Shown here in pieces: positions 6,160-6,163 of a stretch of DNA of 6,163 bases; positions within the stretch are counted from its first letter, which is position 1, and each line of letters begins with the position of its first letter. Both the position numbers and the translations under genes were made by a program. The DNA lies in assembly GCA_035268985.1 (NCBI GenBank), contig DATFJV010000008.1:1-6163 (forward strand), written 5' to 3'. The stretch comes from JAAYHV01 sp035268985 (lineage in GTDB: Bacteria > Bacillota > Clostridia > Peptostreptococcales > Anaerovoracaceae). Below the pieces are notes generated by a model that saw only the letters and a program-made list of their open reading frames with translations, had not been told where the DNA came from and did no database searches.

Positions 6160-6163
6160 GATA

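Overview
The window looks like chromosomal DNA of a low-GC, strictly anaerobic Firmicute, most likely a clostridial acetogen or anaerobic methylotroph. The grounds are AT-rich coding sequence, strong GGAGG-type ribosome sites and a corrinoid-dependent methyl-transfer gene set typical of such bacteria. The genus cannot be named from the sequence. There is no mobile element, CRISPR array, tRNA or rRNA.

Layout: four genes run leftward on the minus strand as one apparent operon. In transcription order they are a ferredoxin/ATPase activator of corrinoid proteins (RACE type, 2577-4103), a small corrinoid-binding protein (1924-2559), a methyltransferase of the uroporphyrinogen decarboxylase/MtaA superfamily with a C-terminal thioredoxin-like domain (523-1899), and a protein resembling the methionine synthase reactivation domain, cut by the left window edge (1-496). 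Gaps between them are short (about 17-26 bp) and no terminator lies between them. A 235-bp divergent intergenic region carries two back-to-back sigma-A-type promoters. To its right, on the plus strand, is a CobW/YjiA-like G3E GTPase (4339-5262), ended by a strong, probably bidirectional hairpin terminator. Convergent to it is an AraC-family regulator on the minus strand (5314-6150).

How the genes may work together (inference from family knowledge): a substrate methyltransferase moves a methyl group to Co(I) on the corrinoid protein, and a second methyltransferase passes it to tetrahydrofolate or another acceptor. The RACE protein re-reduces corrinoid accidentally oxidised to Co(II), using its 2Fe-2S centre and ATP. 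The G3E GTPase may load metal or cobamide, and the AraC protein may switch the locus on when the substrate is present. Only one methyltransferase is visible, so its partner is probably to the left or elsewhere, and the substrate is unknown.

Most notable points are the methyltransferase-thioredoxin fusion with a CAAC motif and a Phe where MtaA-type enzymes have a zinc-binding His, a GTPase with a rearranged CxCC metal motif (SIFCTC), a second possible corrinoid-reactivation protein in the same operon, and an ordered set of repeats in the divergent promoter region.
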